DNA from: Crotophaga sulcirostris
Lineage: Eukaryota; Chordata; Aves; Cuculiformes; Crotophagidae
Direction of reading: 5' to 3'
Length of the DNA: 64,000 bases
Assembly: GCA_013397455.1 (NCBI GenBank)
Contig: VYZB01000016.1
Span: forward strand, 3,299,153 to 3,363,152
The position numbers and the translations under genes are program-made. Below the pieces are notes generated by a model, which did not search any database, was not told where the DNA came from, and worked only from the letters and a program-made list of their open reading frames with translations. This document shows positions 11,691 to 23,700 of this stretch, one piece after another (position 1 is the stretch's first letter; every line of letters begins with the position of its first letter).

Positions 11691-14600
11691 AATAACAGCC
11701 AGGCCCACTCCCACCCCCAACACCCATAAAGATGTATTTACATGCATAAAGATATTCCAGTATTCTCTGGTAGCTCAAGAGAATGGAAGGTTAAATGTTT
11801 TTCCTCGTTCTAAGGGTAAATCTAACCATAGTTAATCAAATTGTAAACTCCCTTCATCTTCCACCTATACTGTAATTAGGTTCACTGGCTGTTATTGCAG
11901 TTTAAGCTTTTTTCTCTAAGGCAAACATTGTAGAAAGGTAGGTCAAGCGTTGCTAAATTCAAGAGGGAAACACAAACCAAGACAGTTAACAGAAAATGTT
12001 ATCATTTTTCCATTTCATCAATGATGAGTATATTGCAATAGAAAATGCAATAGATAAACTTTGTAGACTGTCTTAAGTTTACACATACAGTTTCCTACAT
12101 ACACGTTATTTAAGTATAAACTTAGTGTCTTCTTTCATCAGCTTTTAATACAGGTGGGTTTTTTTGGTAATTAATTGAGCTGTTAGACATGTTTAGCTTC
12201 CAGACATGTTTGGTAATGTGGAAGTTCGAAGCTATTTAGCTATGGCCTTTAATTTTCTTTTTATTCTTCCATTTAGCTAGTATTTGATGATTAGCATTCT
12301 TTCTGTATATATACATTCACAACCACAATGTATTTTGGTATTACAGAGGGCAACTTTAATTTACCTTTACAGTTAGATTTTTTTGCCTTCTATATATACG
12401 TTGTTTTGTGTTGTCATTTGTTTTTCTGTAATGAGACTCACCAAATCTAATGGAAATTCACAAATCAAGAATTCTTCATAAGGTGTCTTTTTTTTTATTA
12501 GAAGAGGGAAGGGAAAAGCGTGCATTACACAGTTCTGACTTTTAATTGAGAACTGTTTTAATTTAGCATTTTATTGTTCAGTACTTGTTTTTAATAATTT
12601 TATTACATTCTTCATAGTTTTTCTAAATATTTTTTTAATTGGGGGCATATCTTATAAATACTGAACTGCTGGACTGGTACATCAGTTGCCTTATAGACTG
12701 TAATCCTGACCATGAGATAAGTGTCTAAAACAGTAAACTATATTAAAAAATAGAATGATGGAAAAGCAATTACTTGCCTTCAAACCTGCATAATATCATG
12801 GCTAGCGTGTTGCACCTTTTGGCTCCTGCATCACTCTTCCCTCTTGTCTGGAAAACACTGAAAAGAAATCTAGGTGAGCACCAGTGTTTAATTTTCCCCA
12901 TGCTCAGTTTCAGACTTCTTCACAAAAAGGTTCAGCTGCTGAGAGTAAGAAGAGTATATTAGATTTTTGATTGTCTGTTCTAAGCACCAGAAGCCTGGGA
13001 TTCCATTTAGTGACCCTTCTGAACCTTCCTTGCGCAAAAGGTGTTCAAGCTCTCCCTCGTGGCTGAAATGCACTTTTCACTATGCTTGGAGTTTATTTTC
13101 AGGGTTTTAATAGAACAAGTGCTAGACATGGGATTGTTTTCCAAATCTATCTTATTTCAAATTAATTTGTCCAGTTATAGTTGAATCTCTCTTCCTTTAT
13201 GTGAAGAGGTGGAATCTGCTGCATACCATCAACAGTTCTTTTTTGATGACTCACGCTTTGGATTTCAAAACTGAAGTCCTACATCTGTTTTTAAAAGGAC
13301 AATATACTTGGGAATTTAATTTAAACTTCATCTAAGTCCACTATAGCATAAGATGTAGACCTTTAATTTTAGTAATCTCTTTCCTTATCAATTTCTTAAC
13401 ATTTTGATCTCTTTGGTTTTTCAGTTATGGAGAAAGAATTCTTACAGCTTTTTTAGTTGGTACTGATTCCTCTTAAAAAAGTTGAACATTTTTTTAAAGT
13501 GATAATTTTCTGTTCCAGAGATGGAGATCCTGAAATGAATTCTCTGATTCTCACACAGAATAAAATATTTAGGACAGATTTTAATGTAGCGCTACGTGTT
13601 TTTCCAACATTTTCAAAATAAGTAAACTAATGACTTAACTTTCACATTTTTTTTTATTTATTTATTCAAAGACTGCTACTATTTGACACCTCTAAATTGA
13701 AAATTAGTATTAAGCCTGAAAACTTTCAATCATAGAAAATATTCCTTTTCTGCTAACTCTGTTTTGTTAATAACAAAAATTGCTGAGTATTTTTTAGTGT
13801 TGGCTCTTCAAACTAAAACATCATGACTAAATCTGGGAGCCAAATATCAAAGGCTCGTTAATGCCTTGTGAAAAAGTGAAATTCCATCTTGCAAGTAGTT
13901 AAAATTAAAACATCTCTAAATTAATATTTGATAATTTTAAAATAAATATGCATGATCACCCCAACTTTATAAGTACTATTATATTATTTTTGTGTTACTG
14001 CTACTTATTTTGGTTGAAGAAAACAACATTTCCTATTGTTAACTGAATCTCAGAACAAAAATATATGTCCTGAAGTCTGTGTAATCTATTGAAGTATTTG
14101 GGTCGGACTTTATCTCGTCTTAGCTTGGTATTCTTAACCAGCAGTGTTCGTATGTCTCATAGGTGTAATATATTTAATTTGTATCATTAACAAGTAGTGA
14201 TGGTTACTCTGAGAGGAGGAGTGGACCATGAATACATATCCAGGCAGAGGTCTAGAGTCATGAAGCAACATTACATCCTTCTCAGCAGGAAATTTCTTCT
14301 GGTTGAAAATGGTATTCAGTTCTTGTCAGTAGGCTCTGCTAATTTTTTTTAGTATGTAGTAATCTTAGACTCCTATATTCTACGATATTTTGAACTTTGG
14401 TATTTTAATTTTCTTGTCACAATTGTTGTGCATCAAGTTTTTTCCCCTTCCAATAGTATGTCCACAAAGTTTCATGTTAAGACACTGCTTTGTAGGCAGG
14501 GCAAAACATGCATAAATTGTAAGACTCAAACTGCTTTAAGTGCAGAATTCTGACATGGTAAAATGAACCGTTATTGTAAGCCTGTTCATTTACCTTAATT

Positions 14601-16540
14601 AAAAATTTACAAAGCCTTTGTGAGCTCTTTAGACTGTCAGTAATAGGTATATAGGGATGTTTTTGTGAAATGAGGAAGTTTGCTCTACACAAGTCTAATA
14701 AACAATATGAAGCACATATTCCAATGGCTTCATGTGTTCATGTATATGTAATATAGTTTGCTGTTCACAGAAAAAGGACTTCAGGCATCAGTCCAGGATC
14801 TAGGAGACTACTGTAAATCTCTCATGCAAAAATGGAAAATGAGATTTCATATGAACTGAAACTGTGTTCTGCTGAATTACAAATTCCAATTTTTTTAACT
14901 CTCGCTTTTTCCCTGTGAAGTGCACTGTAAGGCAAGAGGAGATTTTTTGGAGCATCTAATCTTCGAAGGTTAAAAAATTATTTTTGTACTCTGTTCATAC
15001 ATAACACATAATAAAGACAGTTCTGTTTACTACAGAGCTTCAGCCCTGAAGAATTGGTCATGCGTAAAATAATACTGAAAAAATATCACCTTTCCCCAGA
15101 TAAAATATACTGAATGCTTTCTGAATGCATTGTTGAATTTTAGTTAAATAACTAAGTCTATCTGTTCTGCTATTATGAATACTATATAATATGAGTGAAG
15201 AACATTCTGCAAAAATGTATATAGAGCCAAGTCTAACATGAAGACTATTGCGTTCTTATTAAAATATTTTATCAACATAATGAACATGCTTGCTTTCATT
15301 TCTAATAATTTCCAATGTCTATTAATTTTGTTATTATGGCTAAATTAGCAAGGGTTTGGTTTTCTGGTAGCTCCTGTAACATTAGAGCTCTGAAACTCAA
15401 ATAACTGTTTGTTTTCCTACTGGACACTGAAGTCTGTGAAAGGTAACAGTAAATCTGAATGTTAAGTGAACATCACCTTACTGAGACAGATTTGAGACGG
15501 CAATATTATTATAAAAAACTTTTTAATGTGACCTAGCTGCTTTTGCTTTCTGCTCTGGCATTTTCAAGAAATTTGAGTTTAATGGATCTTAGAGCTGGTA
15601 AATTCAAAAGGAAGGAGAAGGATGTGATAGCCAGCTGTGCAGGCAGAGCATTGGTTTGCCATTTAGAGAAGTTCTTTTGACCTTACTGTGGATTGTCATG
15701 TGCAAAAATTAAGCTCATACATATAACTCTAATATCAACCTTATGTGTTAGGAGCAATATTAAAGCCTTTTGGTTTCTGGAGCAGGGCATCAAGCTTTCT
15801 CTTTTCCTAGTGCATGCAGGGAAAGTAGTAAATAAGGTGTATTTTTCTCTGTTCCTAGCAACCATAGTTTTCTGCTTAGGGGTTGACCTTAAAGTGCACT
15901 GGATTTTGTTCCCAGAATTGATGAGATTAGTGATAGAAAGGCAAATGCAATTTTCTTTGCTGTCCTCAGTTTAGGCTTTAAGGTCTCTGAACAAAAATCT
16001 TTATTTTTCTCGTATTGCTTATGGAATTTATTTTCTATCATGAAGTCTGGAGCCAGTGTTTGAGAAGGTATGTAGAAATAACAAATTAAAGCCTCAATGT
16101 AACAGCTTATATAGTAGGAGCATTGGGTAGCTGCTTTTTCTGGTTAAAAAGCTAATGCCTGTTATTTACCATTACTTGATGTTAAAGTGGAAAAGAAATA
16201 AAGTTCTCTGCTCTTCTGCCTTTGCCCAGTTACTAGTGAAAATTAATAAAGCAACAACATATAAAGTGAGAGCACTGCACATGGCTTTTCTCTGTTGGAG
16301 GTTTATTACTGATGTGAAGGAATTAAAAGTGCACTCTTACAGACACAAAAGCTGATCACAGTGCATACTACTCCATACCAATTTAAAATGAATAACTCAT
16401 AGCTGTGCCCTGGGGAAACAAATTAAAAGCTGTACCTGAGGGCTATATGCCCTTTCACTGTGAATTTTGTCTTTTTGTACACCGTCCTGTTGGGTAGTTC
16501 AAGAACAAATAAGATTCTCCCTTAGCTTTTTTTTTTTTTC
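11691..16540. other. Unique AT-rich non-coding DNA
   Basis: No gene or recognisable repeat. The open frame at 12774-12962 (62 codons) and the others here are short and featureless. T- and A-rich runs are common. Confidence 0.65.
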
Positions 16541-16637
16541 CTCATGGCTAAGCAAACCCCGTTCTCTCAGCCTCTCCTTGTGGGTTGTGCTCCAGCCACC
16601 TAATCCACCACTGTCTTGGTGGCTCTCTACTGGACTT
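16541..16637 (-). mobile_element. CR1 LINE shard (~100 bp)
   Basis: The antisense wording CAAACCCCGTTCTCTCAGCC, then CTCCAGCCACCTAATC and GGTGGCTCTCTACTGGACT, follows CR1 ORF2 between the 'LFSLEKR' and 'ERVQRRATKM' regions. Both ends are abrupt. It is preceded by a 13-bp T run (16527-16539). It is degraded and non-coding; orientation is clear, subfamily is not. Confidence 0.75.
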
Positions 16638-19600
16638 ACAGAGAGCAAGCAGAAAACCAGAGGCTACACCCAGTAGAAAGAAGTAAAGTAGAAAATCGAC
16701 TTACTCAATAAGAACCTTTTAAAGTTGCACATTGGGGCAAATACAATTACTTGCTGAACGCCTGAATGCATTTTCTGTAAAATCTCATGAACATGAATGG
16801 ATGTGAATTATGATTATCTCAGGAAAATCTCATACAAATTGGCTAAATATAGTATTTTAATCTTCTAAATAATTAATCGATTTTTCATGTTCAGAATCAA
16901 TTTTTCAAACTTCAGATTGTAATGGACTGTTAAAATAAAGTCAATTATAAAGTTATGTATACTCATGGTTAAAAGAACATTCTCATTGTCTCTTTGCCAC
17001 ATCATTTCCAGTGGCTCTGAGGTATGTCGCAAGGAGAGCAAGATGCAGTGTAGTACAGCAAGGAGAGTTTATACAGTGCTAGCTTCACATACAGGACCTA
17101 TAATAAGAAAGATTTGTGGTTATTCACAATATTGTTACTTAACACTTTGGAACTGAAATAATCCATGACATTTATCAGCTGTAGAGCTTTCACAAATCAG
17201 GAGTTAGCATGAATAAGTTAAAGTCTGTATCTACACATTTGATTCTTCCTTTGTCTAAATCCAGGGTGAAAAACAGTGCTAGTAGAAGTGGTTTTTAAAA
17301 TACTTTAACTATTTTTTTCTTATCATTTCTTTTCCTTTTTAATCTTTGTATTGCTTAATCCACACAATTGTACTAATGGGTGCCTATCCAATAACACTCA
17401 AGATATTTTAGTTAAAATTATTCCATTTATTGAAACCTAAGAATGGGGGCAGGAAGAGGCGATAGAATAATTTTCTTAATTATTGCCTAATGATGTGACA
17501 CAAAATTGCCAGTTCAATGGCAGTAGAAATTAATATGGCTAGTTCTGATTCAGGAGGTAGGCTTAGTATTTCCCACTGGGAAAAGATGATAAAAACATAA
17601 ATAAACTTGTAGACAAATGTATAGTGAACAAAACCAAAATATGTTGCAGTTTGGCTTCATCTGCAATTTGTCAACTTTAACATTCTTCTACCTTTATTCA
17701 TACACTTTTAAATCTGATATTAATAAGCACCTAATAGCTAAGAGCAGCATTGCAAACTGGTGTATTTTGTATTTAGAAGTAACTTAAAAAGTGATTACTA
17801 TCAGAAATATTATTTCTTCTTAGATACCTACAGGAGTCTAATGAATAGAAGTATCTCAGAGGGGACATTTTGGGTCTCATTATTGTTTTTCACCTTTATC
17901 AACATCCTACTGCTTACAAATTGAAGTAAGCCTCACGCACCTCAAAGAGACAGCTCTCCACCTTTAAAGGGTGATTATTTCTTATTTGAGCCCTCTATTT
18001 TTATATTATCAGTCTTTCCATCTGAATGAAGATCAGCATGTAGGCTTCGTTTGAATTATTTAAAAAACAGCTACTGTTAATATTAACAAAAGAAACTGGC
18101 CTTATCACCTTTAAGCTAACTTGAAACAAACTTTATATGTTAACTGAAATGCTAGCAGAATTGTTAGTGTTCAGATTAACCATATAACCACTGATTTCTT
18201 TCCATGCTGCATTTAACTATTCAAATTGAGCCTATATTTTGAGACAATGGTTTAGATTTAGACCCATTTTAAAATCTGATATGTTTAGAAGGTTCTGTTT
18301 AGTGATAGATAATCTGCACCTGTCATCCACACTGACTGTTTAATATCAGATTAATATATAATTACGTTGTGGTCATTTTAACATATTAACCAGTTGGATA
18401 GTTGTTTTTCAAGATAAATCCTCAGTCTTGCAAAGGTAGATGCATGTTTCTCTTTGCAGGGGTATAGTACATTACCTCATAATTCTAGAGGAACTGATGG
18501 ATACTTGTTTTTTCACTAATAGTATTTACTAATGTAAATTTGAATGTTGGCAGATAATGAATCTATAATTTTTTCATAACTGTATTCTCTTGAAGTATAT
18601 ACTTTTCATTCATGTGTAACATTGGATTGCTGTAGATTTTTTTTTAGTAGCTAATTCCTTTAGACAGGTGGATGGTAGGCTTTGAAACACATAGTAAAAC
18701 AGTAAATTATTTGAAGAGTGAATGTTGCAACTTACTTCTTAGAAGGTTTTTTTGAAGGATCTAGAGCTATAGCTTCAAGGCATAATAGTTTACAAATGTT
18801 TTGAGTAAACATCAGGTTTGAAATTAAACTGCTGTGAGTGTTGCTTTTATTAAACAATTTGACTATGTATTAATGATATATGGCTGCATATAGTCTAATG
18901 TCTATAGAAAAATTGTTCTTGAAAAGCATGGTGTAGTCTCCGGTTCCATTATAATCAGCCATGCAGAACTCAGAAGAGTAACTAGAGGAAAAAAAAATGT
19001 ATTTCCTCTCCTTGCTTAAGCATGGTAAGAAAATAATTTTTAAGTTTGATATTTTGCTTTGGAGATAGGATTGCATATAACAAGTGAATTCACCCATCTG
19101 AAAAAGTCTGAATTAATGTATTTTTGCTAATAGAAAAGTATTTAAGTTCTTTCAATGCAATTTATATAGAAATATAGAGACTTCTCAATAAGTTTTTTTT
19201 TAAAAAACAGAAATAAGAAATAACTTCATGTCTGCAATTATGTACAACATTAATTCTTATGCTGGCAAGTGTTAAATCAGAACTTCATTTAAAAAAATAA
19301 AAATTAAAAGCTACTGAACTGAGCTGAACACTGCTTTGTGATTAAAAAATTATTCTAAAGGATACATGCTATATGTGGATTCTGTGTTGGATAATATTTC
19401 CCAGTTTAGTTTATTTGTTGACAAAACTAATATATCTTCCTTTACACCTTAGAAGCAGTTGGAAGAATTTAGTCCTGGAAAACATAGGATAAAGTAGAAA
19501 ATGTGAGTGCCAGCCATTTGGTTGGAGAAAATTGGAAAAAGACTGTAAAACACACAAAATTGGAACTTCATAAATGATTTACTGATGCTCATTAATTAGA

Positions 19601-22489
19601 CGTAGAAATTATCTCGTTTTATAGTCTAGCAAGACAGCAGGGCAATATTCAGAATTTCTGATATAAATGTAGGAGCAAAAATGTATTTGCTTTAAAGCAA
19701 ACCTGCTGGATGGGAATAGCCATTACAGTCAACAATGAGGCAGTGAATCTGTACCTAAAGCAGTGTAGTAAGGCTTTTCATAACTTTTTGTATGCATAGT
19801 GAAGAGTAAATTTGCTGGAGCATCCACAGAGATTTAAATTAATTTCAGAAAGAAAATTATTACATTAATTTGTTTTCTACAAATATAATTTTGAATTAGT
19901 TATTCCGTGTGGGTTTTCCCAGTTGCCTTTAATAAGATGATAGAGATGGGCTTATGGGGAAGATCTTAATTGTTCAGCTTTCCATTTCTGTTTAACTCAT
20001 TTTCAAACTTTGTTATTAGTGGGAAATAACTGAAGTAAATGAGTGTTTGTGATCTGTAGTGCCTGATTCTAAGCTTTTGCTTAGGCTCATTAGAAGGTTA
20101 GTAGATGTTTAAGAATTCAGAACATTTTAGTTTCTATCAAAGTATTGTTGTCCGTGGAGCTCTATTTTAGTAAGAATTTCGCTGTGTGTAATGTTACACA
20201 GTCACGGTTTAAAGTGACATCGGTAATTCTTTTGACCTTAAGAGCAAATGGTATTAATATAAAACAGCATGTTGCAGCTCATGTTACTATGACTCAATTA
20301 TGAGTAATAGTGGTTAATATTTTTGCATATTATTTCTCATTTATAGTGTTTGAAATGGGCAGGGCTTATGGTGCAGGGGAGAGTAAATGAAGAATGGTCA
20401 GCTGTCAAATACAAAGGGAGAATCAGGATGATGATAAATACATTATTTTTCAGTAATAATTTTCACCTGAAGGACGTAATTACACAGACTGCTGATATTA
20501 AAATTTCTCATTTCTTCAGCAGATTAAAAATTGTTTAGCCATATACCTTAGGAGGAAACAGTGTGTTTCTGTAATGGTTAAGTTGTACAGGTGGATATAA
20601 AGACAGGGAAAATCAAACTCGTGTGAATGCAGAACATTATAGTTTCAACACGGTATAGCAGTATTGCTAAGATGAAAAAAAGAGGGTTCTGTAGAGTTAT
20701 CACTGTAATTCTTCCTTTTGTAGGTATAGAAAGAAAATTTAATTATGACCTTATTATTCATATGAATATTCCTCCTAATGCTACAGATTTATCATAAAAA
20801 GGTTATAAATAGAAGTTTATTCCAAACTGAAATCTAAGAGCATTTACTAATTGTTTTATAATATAAGTTGTAATAACAAGCAGTTATAAATACCCTTTTA
20901 TTTTATTTTTCTCTCCTGGCATGATAGTTAACAACAGCACTACAAACTTTCAGATAAGCTTACAGGCTTTCGTACAAAGAATGTAAGTTGCAAAGCCTTT
21001 TTGCTTGTGTTTTTTCAGTCTTTATTTTCCAAGACAAACCTGATGTATCTTCCCAAAGCATTGTTTTTTGCTTTAAAGAAAAAAACTGTATTATCTGGGG
21101 AGTTACAAGTAATATCTTCAGTTAGATTAAGAACTAAAAATAATTCAAATTAAAAAGTAATTAAAAATGAGCCCTTTTAAAATCTGCATGTTGCTATAAA
21201 TTCTTGGACCAAATTGTCTAAATATAAGTGGCACAAACGGGTCACATTGTTTCTGAACATTCAGCCTTCAAAATATGGCTAAGGTATACCAGTAGGGCAC
21301 TGCAATAAGTTTTCTTTTCGCAAGTGGCTGTAATTCCTCTTATTAGCATAGTTATTGAATGTTAGCATTGTCTCTGCTACTCTTATTTGGAGGATAAACA
21401 GGATATTATTCTCTATAGCTCCCAGTCTGTTTCTTTTGAGCTCTGGTTTCATTTTAAAAGATAAAGTGCTAACAATAAATTATTAATTTATTAAATTGTT
21501 ACTTGCTAATAATAAATAGCAAATAATATTTTTTTAAAAAAAATTCAAGTTTTAATATGTAACTTTGTTGCTACTTTTTTTTACTTCTCTGGTATTTCCA
21601 GTGTGAGTGATGTTCTTTTCCGGTGGGTTTGTTCTGGGTAGTTCTGGGGGGAGTAAGGCAGTAGTGTAGCCTTATAAAGCAGAAATCAGGCCACAGATTG
21701 TTATTTTTTTGGTTTATCCAAAATTGAAGTGTCATTTCTGTCATCTAGAGGTTAACCAGATGGTGCAGTTTCTGTGTAATGCCCTTTTACCAGGTACAGC
21801 AGCATTTGGAGGTTCTTAAAGGTGGGTAACTTCAAGGCAAAAAACTGTTGTGAAAAGGTTTCTAAATCTTGCTGTGAATTGTGTAGTTTGTCAGTTAAGG
21901 TTTGCATGAGTCAGATGACCTAAAAGTGTTTCAGGGCATTAACCTTGCTTAAGTAAATGAGCAGAAATAGAACAAGTGGCAGTATAGCAACTTTAGAAGG
22001 GGCTTTCTGTAGATTATTGTGGGTTGGACATATAAAGACTATTTTTCATTGCCAGAAAGAAACAGAAGATGCACCATAATCTAGAAGTTGGATGTTAGCA
22101 TGAATAAGATTGTGTGCAGTTTAAAATAGCTTGCTAGGAGTTTTTTCGTGTTTCTTAGTGGCACTACTTGTATATTATTCCTTTTTTGTACTCCAGCACA
22201 AATGAAAGATCTCTAGTATGAGCGTTGAGTAAGATTGCTTGTATTTGTGTACCGTTATAGAAGAACAGCACACATACATGCAGAGATGTGCTGCTGGTTC
22301 TGATCTATGACATACTTCTGATAGCATTTGAATTATCAACATATCCAAAAGGATGAAAGCCTGAAGGCCCCATGAATTAATATAAATCGCTTTTGTATTG
22401 CTGCAGTATATATTTCTGGAATCCTATATTTTGGCGGAGATATCGTCAGTTTGGGTTTTGAGGTTTGTTTCAGTTATTTCAAAGCATTC
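16638..22489. other. Unique AT-rich non-coding DNA
   Basis: About 5.8 kb with no gene, RNA gene or long repeat that I can recognise. Short AT palindromes and homopolymers occur (for example a T7A8 run near 21526-21541). Frames at 18870-19097 (minus) and 20350-20538 look random. Confidence 0.65.
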
Positions 22490-22635
22490 TAGAAACATTG
22501 GTTGTCAGGGATCACAGAATGTAGCTCATCCTGTCCAGCCTCATACTGGGAGTAGGACTATTGTCAACCGTAGGCCAGATTATCTATGGTTTTGCTTAAT
22601 CAAGTCTATAAAATCTTTAAGAGTGGAGATTCCAA

Positions 22636-22660
22636 AACCTCCACCCTCCTAGTGGAGGTT
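22636..22660. repeat. Perfect hairpin, 9-bp stem and 7-nt loop
   Basis: AACCTCCAC (22636-22644), loop CCTCCTA, then GTGGAGGTT (22652-22660). It lies inside the ancient CR1 at a place where family members do not normally show an inverted repeat, so it probably arose after insertion. Confidence 0.85.
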
Positions 22661-22695
22661 CATCATGTCACAGAAGAAAGCTTTCCTAGCTTCCT

Positions 22696-23341
22696 TTATG
22701 AATTTCCAAGCTGCTGTGGATATTGTCCTTTATTTTCTGTTGCTACTGTGAAGAGTTCAGCTTCATCATCTTTGTGTACATCCTTCAAGTGCTTGTAGGA
22801 AATTGTTAGGTTGTCCTTTAGCCTCCTGTTCACCTGACTAAACAAGGCAAGCTCCCCCTCTCTCCTTCTCCCTTCAGAAGTCATGTGCTCTAAGCCCCTA
22901 GGCTCGTCCGTGTTCTCTGCATTCCTCTTGAACAGTGGTGTCCAAGTCTGGACATAGTATTTTTGGTGTAATCTCACCAGCGTGGAGCAGAGGAAGTTAA
23001 TAACTTTTCTCAATCTGCTAGCATCGGCTACCATTTTTTGGGTTGTTTTTTTTTTGCGTTGATTGTAGTGTTTGAAGTTGGTTGGTTTTTTCCAGGACTT
23101 CTGCTCAGTCTCTTGCTTCACAGCCTGTGCTGATACATGAGGCTATTTCATCACAGGTGCAGAAATTTTCACTTCTTGCAGAACATAATGAGGTTTCTGT
23201 TAATTCAGTTCCTATGAATACCTGTGGATTTAGATTTTTCTGCTGAAAGTACACCACTTTCCCTAATTTGGTACCATTTTCAAATTTGCTCGAGGTGCAT
23301 TTTGTTTTATCATCCAGGTCACTTATAAGGATCCTGGTCAA
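22696..23341 (-). pseudogene. Decayed CR1 ORF2 (RT/C-terminal) remnant
   Basis: Two overlapping minus-strand frames (23105-23341, then 22696-23121) preserve parts of the protein. 'LISDLDDKTKC' corresponds to the family's 'FINDLD' stretch. 'KFENGTKLG' corresponds to the FADD box and has lost both catalytic aspartates. A frameshift between the frames and unrelated residues after the box show long neutral decay. No activity is possible. Confidence 0.75.
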
Positions 23342-23700
23342 TAATGCCCCAGGATCAACTGCTGGGATGCTCTACTTTCTGCTAGCTGCCCACCCAATGC
23401 GAACTCTGTTAGTCCAGCCATTTTTCATTACATCTATCTCTTCCTCCAGTTCATATTTCCTCAGCTACCAAGTGAGAATGCTATTGACACAGCATCAGAA
23501 GTTTCACTGTGGTTGAGGCATGTTTCTTATGCAGTTCTCCTACTGTCCATACAGCCCATCATTTCACTATAGAAGGCAGTCAGATTGGTGATGGTGATTC
23601 ATGTTGACATTTACCAATTGTCTTCTTTTCTGTCATGCATTCAGAAGTGGATTCCAAAAGGATGTGCTTCATAGTCTTTTCAGGGACTGATTTCTCTGTT

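Larger units (their letters stand above)
22490..23700 (-). mobile_element. Ancient CR1 LINE, RT region to C-terminus, heavily decayed
   Basis: Read on the minus strand, about 1.2 kb of ORF2 can be followed. The antisense of the early RT region (GTGGATTCCAAAAGGATG, 23647-23664) lies at the right. Next come the region around 23400-23480, the FADD region (about 23263-23341), and the C-terminal domain down to ~22500. The 141-codon frame at 22696-23121 retains a 'YYVQTWTPLFKRN' block matching the CR1 'YCVQFWAPQ' block, and 'LFSQVNRRLKDNL' matching '[13 protein letters not shown]'. Divergence is far greater than in the 27249 and 36163 copies. A perfect 9-bp-stem hairpin sits inside (22636-22660). 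Confidence 0.8.
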
